Part shown: positions 19,034-27,087 of the stretch, piece by piece
Position numbering within the stretch: the first letter of the stretch is position 1
Layout of the letters: every line of letters begins with the position of its first letter
Assembly: GCF_018835585.1 (NCBI RefSeq)
Contig: NZ_JAHGVE010000013.1
Coordinates: 1 to 64,000, forward strand
Direction of reading: 5' to 3'
Length of the DNA: 64,000 bases
Source: Pelorhabdus rhamnosifermentans
Lineage (GTDB): Bacteria > Bacillota > Negativicutes > UMGS1260
Program-made: the position numbers and the translations under genes
The notes under the pieces: model-generated
Databases searched by the model: none
What the model was told of the DNA's origin: nothing
What the model saw: the letters and a program-made list of their open reading frames with translations, nothing else

Positions 19034-20848
19034 ATGTCGTTTCATGAGCTTTCAGGAAGAAAATTAGTCCTCGAACAGGCTATTTATCAGCTAAATGAAC
19101 TCTTAGACGGGGCGGCTCACCCGGATGTTGCGGAAGAGCTGCAAGTGCTATTTGACAGAGAGCAGGAGCTACTATTAGAAAAAGAGCAAAAAAAATGGGA
19201 GCGACAGCAAATGTTGGGGACGATTGCCGCCTTGGATCATGAGTTAGATCAGCTGCGTAATGAACTGGGTAGGCGGAGTAATGGTAAAAAAGTGGAGCTT
19301 TTTGCGGCATTGAAAAAGCAGCGCTGGTATTTTTTTAAGAGTCGTCCGCTCTGGGTATTTGATCGTAACACAGGGCTTATTTGGCCTAATTTGGATTATG
19401 TGGAACTGTTTACTGGCAGCAAAAAGTCTGTTGCCAGCCAAATTGAACTGCATGAACTTGCCGAATGGTCAGTCCCTACTTATCAAGATTTAAAAACGGC
19501 TTGGGAAGATCGGTCTTTTCCGTTTTTTAATGAAGATTATGATGTTGTTTGTCGCAAAAAAAATAGGGAGGAAACGCGGTTTCAAACAGAAGAAGGATTT
19601 GTTATATCGAATGATTTTAGTTACAATACGGGTGATTATGCGGCTTATGCTTTGTATGTCTGCAATAAGAAATATGAAACAGATGAATTTTTGCCTAACA
19701 AGCATGATCGATTGTTCCCTGATGGTTTTGAAAGTGAGCGGCGATTATTGCAGTTCTTTATTACGGAAGATTTAGTTCCGTTTTTTGATAATGATTATAT
19801 TCAGGATATTTATTATAAATTCATTAGACGTCGTGAACTTGTGAAGCAGTATGCTAAATTGTTGGAAGAACAGACGCATGAAAAGTTGCCTAATATCCAT
19901 GAGATTATTAGCCATCATTATTGTAAAAAGTTTTATTCTGAAAAAGCTATAACTGTATTGGAATTTTATCGTCAGGCGCAAAGTTGGTTAACTAAGGTTT
20001 TGACGGCGTTAGAAGAGTTTGCTGAGGAAAATAGCGAGGGATTGGCACAAATTGCGCAGTTTTCGTTGCAAAAAGAGGGATCCCAAGTTGCAACCCCATC
20101 TGCCTCTGAAAGGCTAGAAAAGTTGCAAAATCTTTGTGACGTTTCGCTAACAGTTCTTCAAAACGATATCCAAGCAATGTGGCAGAAAATTGATTCGTTA
20201 GGGGAGCAACTGAATCAGGCTGCGCATTCCGTTGACAGTCTGAGTCAATTAGCGAAGCTGGAGAATCAGCAACTACCCAGCCTGCCCTTTTTAGTGGATT
20301 TTGTTTGTGAACAAGTTAAAAATCAGTTACAACCCCTTTGTTGGCTCTTAGAACATCGCGCAAGTGTTGCGGCTGTCATTAAAACACATCAATTGATGGA
20401 AAAAATGGCTTTGTTATTTTTGCCTGATGGCGCTGGTCAACAGAATCTAATGAATCAGTGCATGGAGGCAGGTCTTGCGGAAGAACTTGCTGTACAGTGG
20501 GTGCAGTTTTGGCAACAGGAACAAGAAATGATTGAGACAAAGATTTTACCTGTTCTTGATGCAGTTCAATCGGATATTATTTCTGATTCCGCGGCAGTTT
20601 TATTGTTGGAAAAGCTGGAACAGTACGCGTTGCAAGTACAGCGTTTTTATGAAACTTATCGGTTGACACTCTATCAAAAGTATCAAGCTGAAGCAGATGA
20701 TCAGGCGGAGCAGCAAGAAGTACAAGAACAGCTTATGAAGTTATCCGGCCCTGTTGTTGCCGCAGTAAAAGCCTTAAGTTTTGATTTGAAAACAATGGCA
20801 GCCAAAAATTTTCTTAAACAATGGATAGAACCGTGGCTTAAAAAGTGA
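19034..20848 (+). CDS. Unrecognised 604-residue protein with DUF1566-like segment and coiled coils
   Basis: I do not recognise the whole protein. Residues 1-85 are charged and heptad-like (coiled coil). Residues 88-215 include LWVFDRNTGLIWPNLDY, which resembles the D-x-x-TGL-x-W core of DUF1566/Lcl-type domains, and later YAAYALYVCNKKYE. The remaining 390 residues are strongly helical with long Gln/Glu/Leu-rich stretches that look like a scaffold or bundle. There is no signal peptide or membrane segment, so it is probably cytoplasmic. The ATG follows GGAGGGAAAG; a TTG further upstream lacks a site. A shared terminator follows. It could be a structural or effector-like protein, but there is no direct evidence. 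Confidence 0.75.
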   Translation: MSFHELSGRKLVLEQAIYQLNELLDGAAHPDVAEELQVLFDREQELLLEKEQKKWERQQMLGTIAALDHELDQLRNELGRRSNGKKVELFAALKKQRWYFFKSRPLWVFDRNTGLIWPNLDYVELFTGSKKSVASQIELHELAEWSVPTYQDLKTAWEDRSFPFFNEDYDVVCRKKNREETRFQTEEGFVISNDFSYNTGDYAAYALYVCNKKYETDEFLPNKHDRLFPDGFESERRLLQFFITEDLVPFFDNDYIQDIYYKFIRRRELVKQYAKLLEEQTHEKLPNIHEIISHHYCKKFYSEKAITVLEFYRQAQSWLTKVLTALEEFAEENSEGLAQIAQFSLQKEGSQVATPSASERLEKLQNLCDVSLTVLQNDIQAMWQKIDSLGEQLNQAAHSVDSLSQLAKLENQQLPSLPFLVDFVCEQVKNQLQPLCWLLEHRASVAAVIKTHQLMEKMALLFLPDGAGQQNLMNQCMEAGLAEELAVQWVQFWQQEQEMIETKILPVLDAVQSDIISDSAAVLLLEKLEQYALQVQRFYETYRLTLYQKYQAEADDQAEQQEVQEQLMKLSGPVVAAVKALSFDLKTMAAKNFLKQWIEPWLKK

Positions 20849-20856
20849 ATATAATA

Positions 20857-20891
20857 AAAAAGTTGTGATTTCTTGCAGATCACAACTTTTT
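20857..20891. terminator. Bidirectional terminator between convergent genes
   Basis: AAAAAGTTGTGAT (20857-20869) pairs perfectly with ATCACAACTTTTT (20879-20891). With A and T runs on both sides it serves the 604-residue gene on the + strand and the CoA-transferase operon on the - strand. Confidence 0.85.
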
Positions 20892-20915
20892 CTTTAGTAA
20901 AGAGTCCAGCTTTTA

Positions 20916-21581
20916 TTAGGATAGACGATAATGGCAACAGTCGGGAGATATGGAAAATGATGCCTCTGTACAGGAGCGAATATCTTCTGGCGTATATCCT
21001 TCAGCCACTTCTTTCAGGACGAGTCCTGTCGGGATTACCTGAAAGACGGCCTTTTCTGTAATAATAACATTTACGCTGCCTTGACCTGTGAGTGGGAGTG
21101 TACAGTTTTTCAGTATTTTGGAATGGCCCTGTTTATCATTGTGCTGGAGCGTGACAACGACTTTACGGGCACCGCCGACAAGATCCATGGCGCCACCCAT
21201 GCCTGGTGCATATCGTCCAGGGGCAAGAGGCCGAGCCCAATTGGCGATATTTCCATGTTGGTCGACTTCTAATGCTCCTAAAATGGTCGTATCGATGTGA
21301 CCGCCCCGAATAATTGTAAAGGAAGTAATAAGATCAAACAAGGATGCACCAGGCAATAAAGTGACAGGCTGGGCGCCAGAATCAGTAAAATCCGAGTCAG
21401 CCTCATTCAGCTTAGGAGATGGTCCGAGGCGTAAGGCGCCAATTTCAGTTTGTAAAATGGTTTCAACACCAGCTGGCAAATAGTCGGCAACTGATAGGGG
21501 AATACCGAATCCTAAATTAACAACCTCGCCATCAGTGAGCTCAAGGGCGGCGCGCCGCGCCATCATTTCACGAATATTCAT
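20916..21581 (-). CDS. 3-oxoacid CoA-transferase, beta subunit
   Basis: A 221-residue class I CoA-transferase B subunit (AtoA/CtfB/ScoB-like) that moves CoA between acyl-CoA and acids such as acetate, butyrate or acetoacetate. It has the GFGIPLSVADYLP start. Glu46 in QTEIGALRLGP occupies the position of the catalytic SENG glutamate that forms the glutamyl-CoA thioester. GGHIDTTILGALEVD follows. The start is fixed by AAGGAGGT upstream of ATG 21581. It follows the alpha subunit gene at 35 bases. The exact acid pair cannot be read from sequence. Confidence 0.9.
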   Translation of the reverse strand: MNIREMMARRAALELTDGEVVNLGFGIPLSVADYLPAGVETILQTEIGALRLGPSPKLNEADSDFTDSGAQPVTLLPGASLFDLITSFTIIRGGHIDTTILGALEVDQHGNIANWARPLAPGRYAPGMGGAMDLVGGARKVVVTLQHNDKQGHSKILKNCTLPLTGQGSVNVIITEKAVFQVIPTGLVLKEVAEGYTPEDIRSCTEASFSISPDCCHYRLS

Positions 21582-21616
21582 GGCTAGAAAGACCTCCTTC
21601 AAGGGTTAGAATAGAT

Positions 21617-22321
21617 TCAGCGTGCTAAAAGTTTGCGGTAACGTTGGTGCTGTTCCTCTAGACTGTATCCTTGCACAATGGCGCGGATGAAGATTCCGGG
21701 TGTACCTACACGCTCCGGTTCAATAGTGCCTACATCAACAATTTCATTGACTTCGGCAATGGTATAGTCAGCAGCCGTAGCCATGACAGTGTTAGTATTG
21801 ACTGCTGTGCCCCGGTATTGTAAATTTCCTGTTTGATCGGCACGAAAGGCTTTGATAAAAGCCAATTCAGCTCGTAGAGGCAATTCTAAGAGATAGTCTT
21901 TGCCAGCGATTGTCATGACTTGCTTACCTTCTTGTGCGGCTGTCCCCAATCCAATGGGAGTGAGAATGCCGCCGAGACCCGCTCCGCCAGCGCGAATTTT
22001 TTCGATTAACGATCCTAAAGGAAAATATTCTGTTTTGAAACCGCCTTGCTTATAAAGTGCTACAGCCTCTGGGCAGGTGCCCATATGGGAAGTAATGATT
22101 TTTTTTACTTGTTTGTGTTGAAATAGTAGAGCCAAATCGGCGTTACCGCCCGGAATGGAAGTTGCTGCTGAAATAATAGTCAAATTTTTTACTTTGCGTT
22201 CGACGAGCTTTTCAATACATGTAATGGGGGCTCCTGTACCTAAAAAACCACCAATCATAATGGTCATGCCATCATGAACTTTTTTATCAAAAAGTTGGTC
22301 AAGTTGCGCTGTTTTATTCAT
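21617..22321 (-). CDS. 3-oxoacid CoA-transferase, alpha subunit
   Basis: A 234-residue class I CoA-transferase A subunit (AtoD/CtfA-like). It has the glycine-rich GGFLGTGAP CoA-binding loop (about 24-32), the TIISAATSIPGGNADLALLF stretch, and RAGGAGLGGILTPIGLGT. It is first in a two-gene minus-strand operon with the beta subunit and has a GGAAGGAGC ribosome site. Such pairs act in short-chain acid activation or butyrate/acetone-type fermentation. The upstream 170 bases separate it divergently from the T-box aminotransferase unit. Confidence 0.9.
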   Translation of the reverse strand: MNKTAQLDQLFDKKVHDGMTIMIGGFLGTGAPITCIEKLVERKVKNLTIISAATSIPGGNADLALLFQHKQVKKIITSHMGTCPEAVALYKQGGFKTEYFPLGSLIEKIRAGGAGLGGILTPIGLGTAAQEGKQVMTIAGKDYLLELPLRAELAFIKAFRADQTGNLQYRGTAVNTNTVMATAADYTIAEVNEIVDVGTIEPERVGTPGIFIRAIVQGYSLEEQHQRYRKLLAR

Positions 22322-22491
22322 TGAAGATGTTCGCTCCTTCCAAGGTAAAAAGCGTAGGTATTGCTGTCAGTATATTTTGTTTTGTCTTATTATTTTACTT
22401 TCTGCGTAAATTTGATTTTTCCTGTTTCATAAGTTTTTACAAACTATGTAAAAACATTTCTCACAAAGAGTAAAAAAAACGGACAGGTTAC

Positions 22492-22520
22492 TTGACTGTA
22501 TTTGGCATGTTCGTTATAAT
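22492..22520 (+). promoter_or_regulatory. Promoter of the T-box / class V aminotransferase unit
   Basis: TTGACT (22492-22497), exactly 17 bases, TATAAT (22515-22520). Transcription would start near 22527 and enter the T-box leader. Confidence 0.85.
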
Positions 22521-22549
22521 TTAAAGTAACTTTATCGTAATTTTATATA

Positions 22550-22766
22550 AACGGCTATGAAGAGGACTCGGTGCATGTAAGGGTAATCAGAGAACTGACG
22601 GTGGGTGCAAGTCAGTTTACTTGAATTGTAGCGTTCCGCCTTGGAGCATCTGGTGATAAATCATGACGGGCTTCGCCCGATATAGCGGAAAAAGTTGGCT
22701 TAATAGCAACATGGGTGGCAACGCGGGAATAGCTCTCGTCCCTTTTTAGGGATGGGGGCTTTTTAT
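22550..22766 (+). promoter_or_regulatory. T-box leader, probable serine specificity
   Basis: A tRNA-sensing leader. The Stem I core CAGAGAACTGACGGTGGG and GCAAGTCAG is present, and the T-box GGGTGGCAACGCGG is at 22713-22726. A terminator (AGCTCTCGTCCCT / AGGGATGGGGGCT, 22731-22760, then T's) follows. Aligned with the leader of serS in this window, AGC at 22630-22632 falls at the specifier position, matching a Ser codon. The T-box bulge UGGC (22716-22719) pairs with a 3' GCCA end, consistent with the G discriminator of bacterial tRNA-Ser. Uncharged tRNA-Ser would switch on the downstream aminotransferase gene. Confidence 0.85.
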
Positions 22767-22802
22767 ATTGTGAATAAACAAAGAGCATAAGGGGGATTTG
22801 TA

Positions 22803-23966
22803 ATGTTGAAGAAGCCGTTTTTAATGATTCCTGGACCAACGAATGTTCCTGAAAGAGTCTTACAGGCTATGCATCGTCCACTAATTAATCATCGTGGGCC
22901 AGAGTATGAAGTGATGTTTCAACGGATTTCATTAGATATACGGAAAATATTTCAGACAAAGCAACCGGTATTGATTTATCCAGCAGCAGGGACGGGGATG
23001 ATGGAAGCGGCCATTGTCAATATTTTGTCACCTGGTGATAAAGTGTTAGCTTTGAGTATTGGTGTATTCGGTAATCGTCTGGCTGAAATTGCTGAAAAAT
23101 TTGGTGCAAAAGTAGAAAAATTAGAGTTCGCGTGGGGGCATCAAGCTGATCCGGCCCTTGTTGCTCAAAAGTTAGCGGAAGACAAGAATCACGAAATTAA
23201 AGCAGTTTTGATGACTCATAATGAAACATCAACAGGTGTGACAAATGATATACAGGCACTGGCCGCTGCCTGTAGTGGGCATCCGGCGCTGCGTGTTGTC
23301 GATGCCGTCAGTTCTTTAGGCGCTGTTGAATTGAAAATGGATGAATGGCACCTTGATGTCGTCTTTACAGGCGCGCAGAAAGCATTAATGTTGCCACCGG
23401 GACTTGGGTTTTTAGCCTTGTCTGAGAAGGCTTGGCAAGCGCAGGCTGCCAGTACCATGCCTAAATATTACTGGGATGCGGCGTTGCTTAAAAAATCGCT
23501 AGTTAAGTGGCAGAACCCTTATACTCCGCCTGTCACGTTACTTTTTGGTTTGGCGGAATCACTCACAATGATTGAAGAAGAAGGGCTGTCTGCTGTTTTC
23601 CATCGGCATCAACTCATTGGTGAGGCTGTTCGTGCAGCCATGGAGGCACTTGGCTTGGGACTCTTTGCTGACAAAGCGGGTGCTTCTGATACAGTCACGT
23701 CGGTGTTAGTTCCTGAAGGGTTTGATGTGAAGAAAATTCAACAGCATATGCGCGATGTTTATGGTATTGTTTTGGCAGGCGGTCAGAAACAACTGGAGAA
23801 TAAAATATTTAGAATAGGCCACCTTGGCTATATTACACCAAGTGATGTTCTTCTAACAATCAGTGCGTTGGAACTGACACTTGCGGCACTTGGCAAAGAG
23901 GGACTACAAGGCAAGGGCGTCAAAGCGGCGCAAGATGTATTTTTGGCAGAACTATCGAAGCAGTAA
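22803..23966 (+). CDS. Class V PLP aminotransferase (alanine/serine-glyoxylate type), likely in serine metabolism
   Basis: A 387-residue fold-type I aminotransferase of the alanine-glyoxylate/serine-pyruvate group. It opens with LMIPGPTNVPERVL and has HNETSTGV, VVDAVSSLG and the PLP-lysine stretch FTGAQKALMLPPG. Relatives catalyse serine-glyoxylate, serine-pyruvate or, in some archaea and anaerobes, 3-phosphohydroxypyruvate transamination. The serine-type T-box in front implies induction when serine is short, so a biosynthetic (phosphoserine-forming) role is plausible. The next gene, 23 bases on, is a histidine phosphatase that could dephosphorylate phosphoserine. No serA is adjacent. Confidence 0.85.
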   Translation: MLKKPFLMIPGPTNVPERVLQAMHRPLINHRGPEYEVMFQRISLDIRKIFQTKQPVLIYPAAGTGMMEAAIVNILSPGDKVLALSIGVFGNRLAEIAEKFGAKVEKLEFAWGHQADPALVAQKLAEDKNHEIKAVLMTHNETSTGVTNDIQALAAACSGHPALRVVDAVSSLGAVELKMDEWHLDVVFTGAQKALMLPPGLGFLALSEKAWQAQAASTMPKYYWDAALLKKSLVKWQNPYTPPVTLLFGLAESLTMIEEEGLSAVFHRHQLIGEAVRAAMEALGLGLFADKAGASDTVTSVLVPEGFDVKKIQQHMRDVYGIVLAGGQKQLENKIFRIGHLGYITPSDVLLTISALELTLAALGKEGLQGKGVKAAQDVFLAELSKQ

Positions 23967-23989
23967 GCGGATGAGGAGGAGGAAAAATT

Positions 23990-24628
23990 TTGACTCGGTT
24001 TATACTTGTTAGGCATGGTGAAACGACATGGAATAAAGAGGGACGTTATCAAGGGCAAATTGATACGCCGCTTAGCGAACGTGGTTTAGAGCAAGGACGT
24101 AAAGTGGCTGAGGCACTTAAAGATATTCCTATTGATCTTTGTTATGCGAGTCCCCTAAGCCGTTCGTATACTACGGCTAAGCTGTGTATGGAGTGGCATG
24201 GGAGTGGGGTTACGACAGATGAACGGCTCCTTGAGATTAATCATGGCCTATGGGAAGGGAAATTGGCCGATGAAATTGCAGGAGATTATGGTGATTTACT
24301 TACTGCATGGCGAACAACGGTAGAAAATGTGATTATGCCTGAAGGCGAAAGTATCGGTCAAGTTCGTGATCGAGCTATGGCGGCTTTTCGTGATTATGCT
24401 TTGAAGCATCAAGGTAAGACAATTTTAGTTGTTGCTCATGATGCCGTGAATAAAGCGGTTCTTTGTGATATGCTTGATATGGGACTTGATCATTTTTGGC
24501 AAATCAAACAAGATAATACTTGTATTAATGTGCTGGAATATGAAGAAGAAAAGTGGCGACTTGTTTTGATGAATTCGACAAATCATCTCGGTTTTCTTTT
24601 TAGTGGAATTGAACAAAAGGGACTATAA
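23990..24628 (+). CDS. Histidine phosphatase (phosphoglycerate-mutase-like), candidate phosphoserine phosphatase
   Basis: A 212-residue member of the RHG branch: LVRHGETTWN (catalytic His9), YASPLSRSYTTA, and VVAHDAVNKAVLCDMLDM with the second histidine. It hydrolyses phosphate esters; this family includes cobalamin phosphatase CobC, metal-independent phosphoserine phosphatases and cofactor-dependent mutases. It starts at TTG 23990 behind GAGGAGGAGG. Sharing a transcript with a serine-T-box aminotransferase makes phosphoserine the most attractive substrate, but no residue seen here proves it. Confidence 0.85.
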   Translation: MTRFILVRHGETTWNKEGRYQGQIDTPLSERGLEQGRKVAEALKDIPIDLCYASPLSRSYTTAKLCMEWHGSGVTTDERLLEINHGLWEGKLADEIAGDYGDLLTAWRTTVENVIMPEGESIGQVRDRAMAAFRDYALKHQGKTILVVAHDAVNKAVLCDMLDMGLDHFWQIKQDNTCINVLEYEEEKWRLVLMNSTNHLGFLFSGIEQKGL

Positions 24629-24671
24629 TAACTTCATCTAGATATTTAGGTATGACTAGGAGTGATAAGTT

Positions 24672-25547
24672 ATGGAAGAGATCTTTGATATTGCCGTAAT
24701 TGGTGGTGGTCCAGCTGGCTTATCTGCTGTTCTTACTGGTAAAAATCGTAATAAAAAGGTCGTTCTTTTTGAACATCTTGGTTTTAGTCAAAAGCTACAG
24801 AAAGCCCATGTTGTTGATAATTACCTGGGATTATCGAAAATTTCCGGCCAGGATTTAATGAAGCAGTTTGCTACGCATGTATTAGCCCATGAACCTGTTT
24901 TAGTGAAGGAAAAAGTTGTGAATGTCTTTGTGACGACGCCTGCGTTTACGTTAGTAACAGGTCAGTCAACGTATCAAGCAAAAACCGTCATTATTGCCAC
25001 AGGTGTCGTAGCGACGACTTTGTTTCGCGGTGAAAAAGAGCTGCTCGGACGGGGTGTTAGTTATTGTGCTACTTGTGATGGCATGTTATATCGCGACAAA
25101 GATGTAGCTGTTATTTCTTATACGCCGGAAGGGGAGCATGAGACGAACTTTTTGGCGGAAGTTTGCCGATCTGTGACGTATTTGCCTCAGTATCGGGGTG
25201 AGTACAGCAATCTAACGCCGAATGTGCGTATATTGAAAAATCGTCCCCAGGCTATCTTAGGTGAAGGAAAAGTGGATGAACTTGTGACAGACGGGGAAAA
25301 TATTAAGGCTCATGGGGTCTTTATTATGCGACAGTCCGATCCTGTTGAAAATATCATCCCCGAATTAGAATTATCTGGCGAAGTTATTAAAGTAGACAGG
25401 CAGCTTTTGACGAATATTCCGGGTATTTTTGCTGCAGGTGATTGTACAGGGCGTCCCTGGCAAATCGCTAAAGCGACAGGTGAAGGACTTGTTGCTGGTT
25501 TAAGTGCGATTAATTATTTAGATGACCATAACAAACAAGACGGATGA
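24672..25547 (+). CDS. Thioredoxin-reductase-like flavoprotein, probably ferredoxin/flavodoxin-linked type
   Basis: A 291-residue FAD protein. The FAD loop GGGPAGLSAV (11-20), redox CATC (Cys132, Cys135) in SYCATCDGMLYRDK, and the C-terminal FAAGDCTGRPWQIAKATGEG are thioredoxin-reductase features. The region where an NADPH-binding GGGDSA motif and the HRR element should be reads AVISYTPEGEHETNF instead, so the pyridine nucleotide site appears lost. This matches the clostridial ferredoxin-dependent flavin thioredoxin reductases rather than TrxB. Its 3' end overlaps the convergent YkvI-like gene by 38 bases. Confidence 0.85.
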   Translation: MEEIFDIAVIGGGPAGLSAVLTGKNRNKKVVLFEHLGFSQKLQKAHVVDNYLGLSKISGQDLMKQFATHVLAHEPVLVKEKVVNVFVTTPAFTLVTGQSTYQAKTVIIATGVVATTLFRGEKELLGRGVSYCATCDGMLYRDKDVAVISYTPEGEHETNFLAEVCRSVTYLPQYRGEYSNLTPNVRILKNRPQAILGEGKVDELVTDGENIKAHGVFIMRQSDPVENIIPELELSGEVIKVDRQLLTNIPGIFAAGDCTGRPWQIAKATGEGLVAGLSAINYLDDHNKQDG

Positions 25548-26562
25548 TGAACCAGAGGGTAGCTAGACCGAAAATTGGAAAGGCTGCTGTAATGAGGGCA
25601 GAAAAACCAACTTGACTGCAGATGAGGCAAATGAAGAGGATACTAAGCGCACTCTTTCTTGCCGAAATCGGCCAGGAAGAAGAGAGATATACGCTGCAAC
25701 CGTATAGGCTTGCCAGACCTGTCGTGTACATGGCTGCAAGTAAAATGACAACATAAGCTCCGTAGCTATAAGGATGTTGCGCGCTGGCAATATAGAGCAT
25801 AGGTACTTGTGTAGTAAAAGCTTCTGGATAATGAAGCATGATGATGAGAATGATGAAACAGGCAACAAGTGTTAGTAGCAGACCGCCAAGCAGACTGCCT
25901 GTTTGGCGTACTTTAGGATTCGGCGTTTTGGCACCGAGTGGTGCCAAAATCGTCGATGCTAAGATCATATTATAGGCTACATAAAGCACACTGGACAGGG
26001 CCCAGTGTGGCGTGGGCTGAATGGCAACGGTTGGCGTAACAGACAGTAAAGCAGGATGGATGCCATGGTAAAGCAGTGATAGTATGCCAACAAACAAGAT
26101 CATTATAATAAAAAGGGGTGTAAGTAGGCAATTTACCATCATGAGGGCTGTTGCTCCAAACAGAGTTGTGACAAATAAAGCCAGTGCAAGCAAGAGGATG
26201 CCCTGATAGGGGGGCCAATCAAAATATTCACTCCCTATTGCGCCGGCTCCAGCTAGCATAATAGCGAGCGAAGTCAATAAGAATAGAGCAGATAAGCTGC
26301 TGTAAAAATGTCCCAGACGTTTGCCGCAGACGGCTTGGAAAATTTGGTGATAGCCTATTGCCTGGATATAAAAAGCAATATCAAGTATCCTATTGCCAAG
26401 GTACATAAATAAAAAACCTGCAAGGATGATACCGAACAGTCCAAGTGTGCCATAGCTGGCAAAAAAAAGCAGTAATTCTTGACCAGAAGCAAAACCGGCA
26501 CCGATTACTGTTCCTGCGTAAGTCAAGGCAACTTGCCATGATTTCAAGTACTGCCAGCTCAT
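25510..26562 (-). CDS. YkvI-like membrane transporter (APC superfamily)
   Basis: A 350-residue integral membrane protein with about ten hydrophobic helices. Its N-terminus, AGTVIGAGFASGQELLLFF, carries the glycine-rich GAGFASGQE unwound helix typical of YkvI-family, LeuT-fold transporters. The substrate is unknown. It is a single minus-strand gene, overlapping the last 38 bases of the convergent flavoprotein gene. A GGGGAAAT ribosome site precedes the ATG. Confidence 0.8.
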   Translation of the reverse strand: MSWQYLKSWQVALTYAGTVIGAGFASGQELLLFFASYGTLGLFGIILAGFLFMYLGNRILDIAFYIQAIGYHQIFQAVCGKRLGHFYSSLSALFLLTSLAIMLAGAGAIGSEYFDWPPYQGILLLALALFVTTLFGATALMMVNCLLTPLFIIMILFVGILSLLYHGIHPALLSVTPTVAIQPTPHWALSSVLYVAYNMILASTILAPLGAKTPNPKVRQTGSLLGGLLLTLVACFIILIIMLHYPEAFTTQVPMLYIASAQHPYSYGAYVVILLAAMYTTGLASLYGCSVYLSSSWPISARKSALSILFICLICSQVGFSALITAAFPIFGLATLWFIIRLVCYGHLNN

Positions 26563-26759
26563 TTTATTTCCCCTTTCTCTTATTTCATACTTTAGATGTA
26601 TTCAGGGGTTTTGTTCTTTACAACCAGTTTTTTGCCAATTAACACCTTTTGTATTGATGCTGCTATTATCCACAAGATATAATTTAAAGAAGAGTTTAGC
26701 TAGTGTGAAGTGGATAAGCGCGATTTGCGTATGGGGTGACATGTGAACGGGGGCCAATC

Positions 26760-26789
26760 TTTACAGATGTAGGTTATATATAGTAAAAT
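26760..26789 (+). promoter_or_regulatory. Probable promoter of the serS T-box transcript
   Basis: TTTACA (26760-26765), 18 bases, TAAAAT (26784-26789), about 40 bases before the leader core. A second candidate, TTGATG-18-TATAAT at 26654-26683, lies farther upstream. Confidence 0.55.
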
Positions 26790-26834
26790 AAAAGAACATA
26801 CTATTTTAAAAATTCATAGCTCGTTCATATTTAG

Positions 26835-27056
26835 GCAATGACAGGGTTATGGTTATGAGATGGTTTTCAGAGAGTCGGCATTGGGTGTGAGTCGGCAGCG
26901 GTCCATAGTCTTTCCACCCTGGAGCTTTTGCGGGAAACTGCACGGTTTAAGTCCGTTATTCCTTAACTTAAGCGGACTGCTTGGCAGTCAAAAAGGGTGG
27001 CAACGCGGGAATAAACTCTCGTCCCTGAGGTAATTCAGGCGAGGGCTTTTTTTATA
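26835..27056 (+). promoter_or_regulatory. T-box leader of serS
   Basis: The Stem I core CAGAGAGTCGGC / TTGGGTGTGAGTCGGC (26869-26896) is present, and the T-box GGGTGGCAACGCGG at 26995-27008 is identical to that of the leader at 22550. A terminator (CTCTCGTCCCTGA / TCAGGCGAGGG, then seven T's) follows. AGT at 26907-26909 occupies the specifier position, a Ser codon read by the same GCU-anticodon tRNA as AGC. The UGGC bulge (26998-27001) also fits tRNA-Ser. Placement before serS confirms the amino acid. Confidence 0.93.
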
Positions 27057-27087
27057 TGTTAACGTATTTTTTGAAGGAGGTATCTTC

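Noticed and set aside
23990-24628. Assigning the histidine phosphatase as a glycolytic phosphoglycerate mutase
   Set aside because: It has the RHGE core but is shorter than GpmA-type mutases, and its context is serine metabolism.
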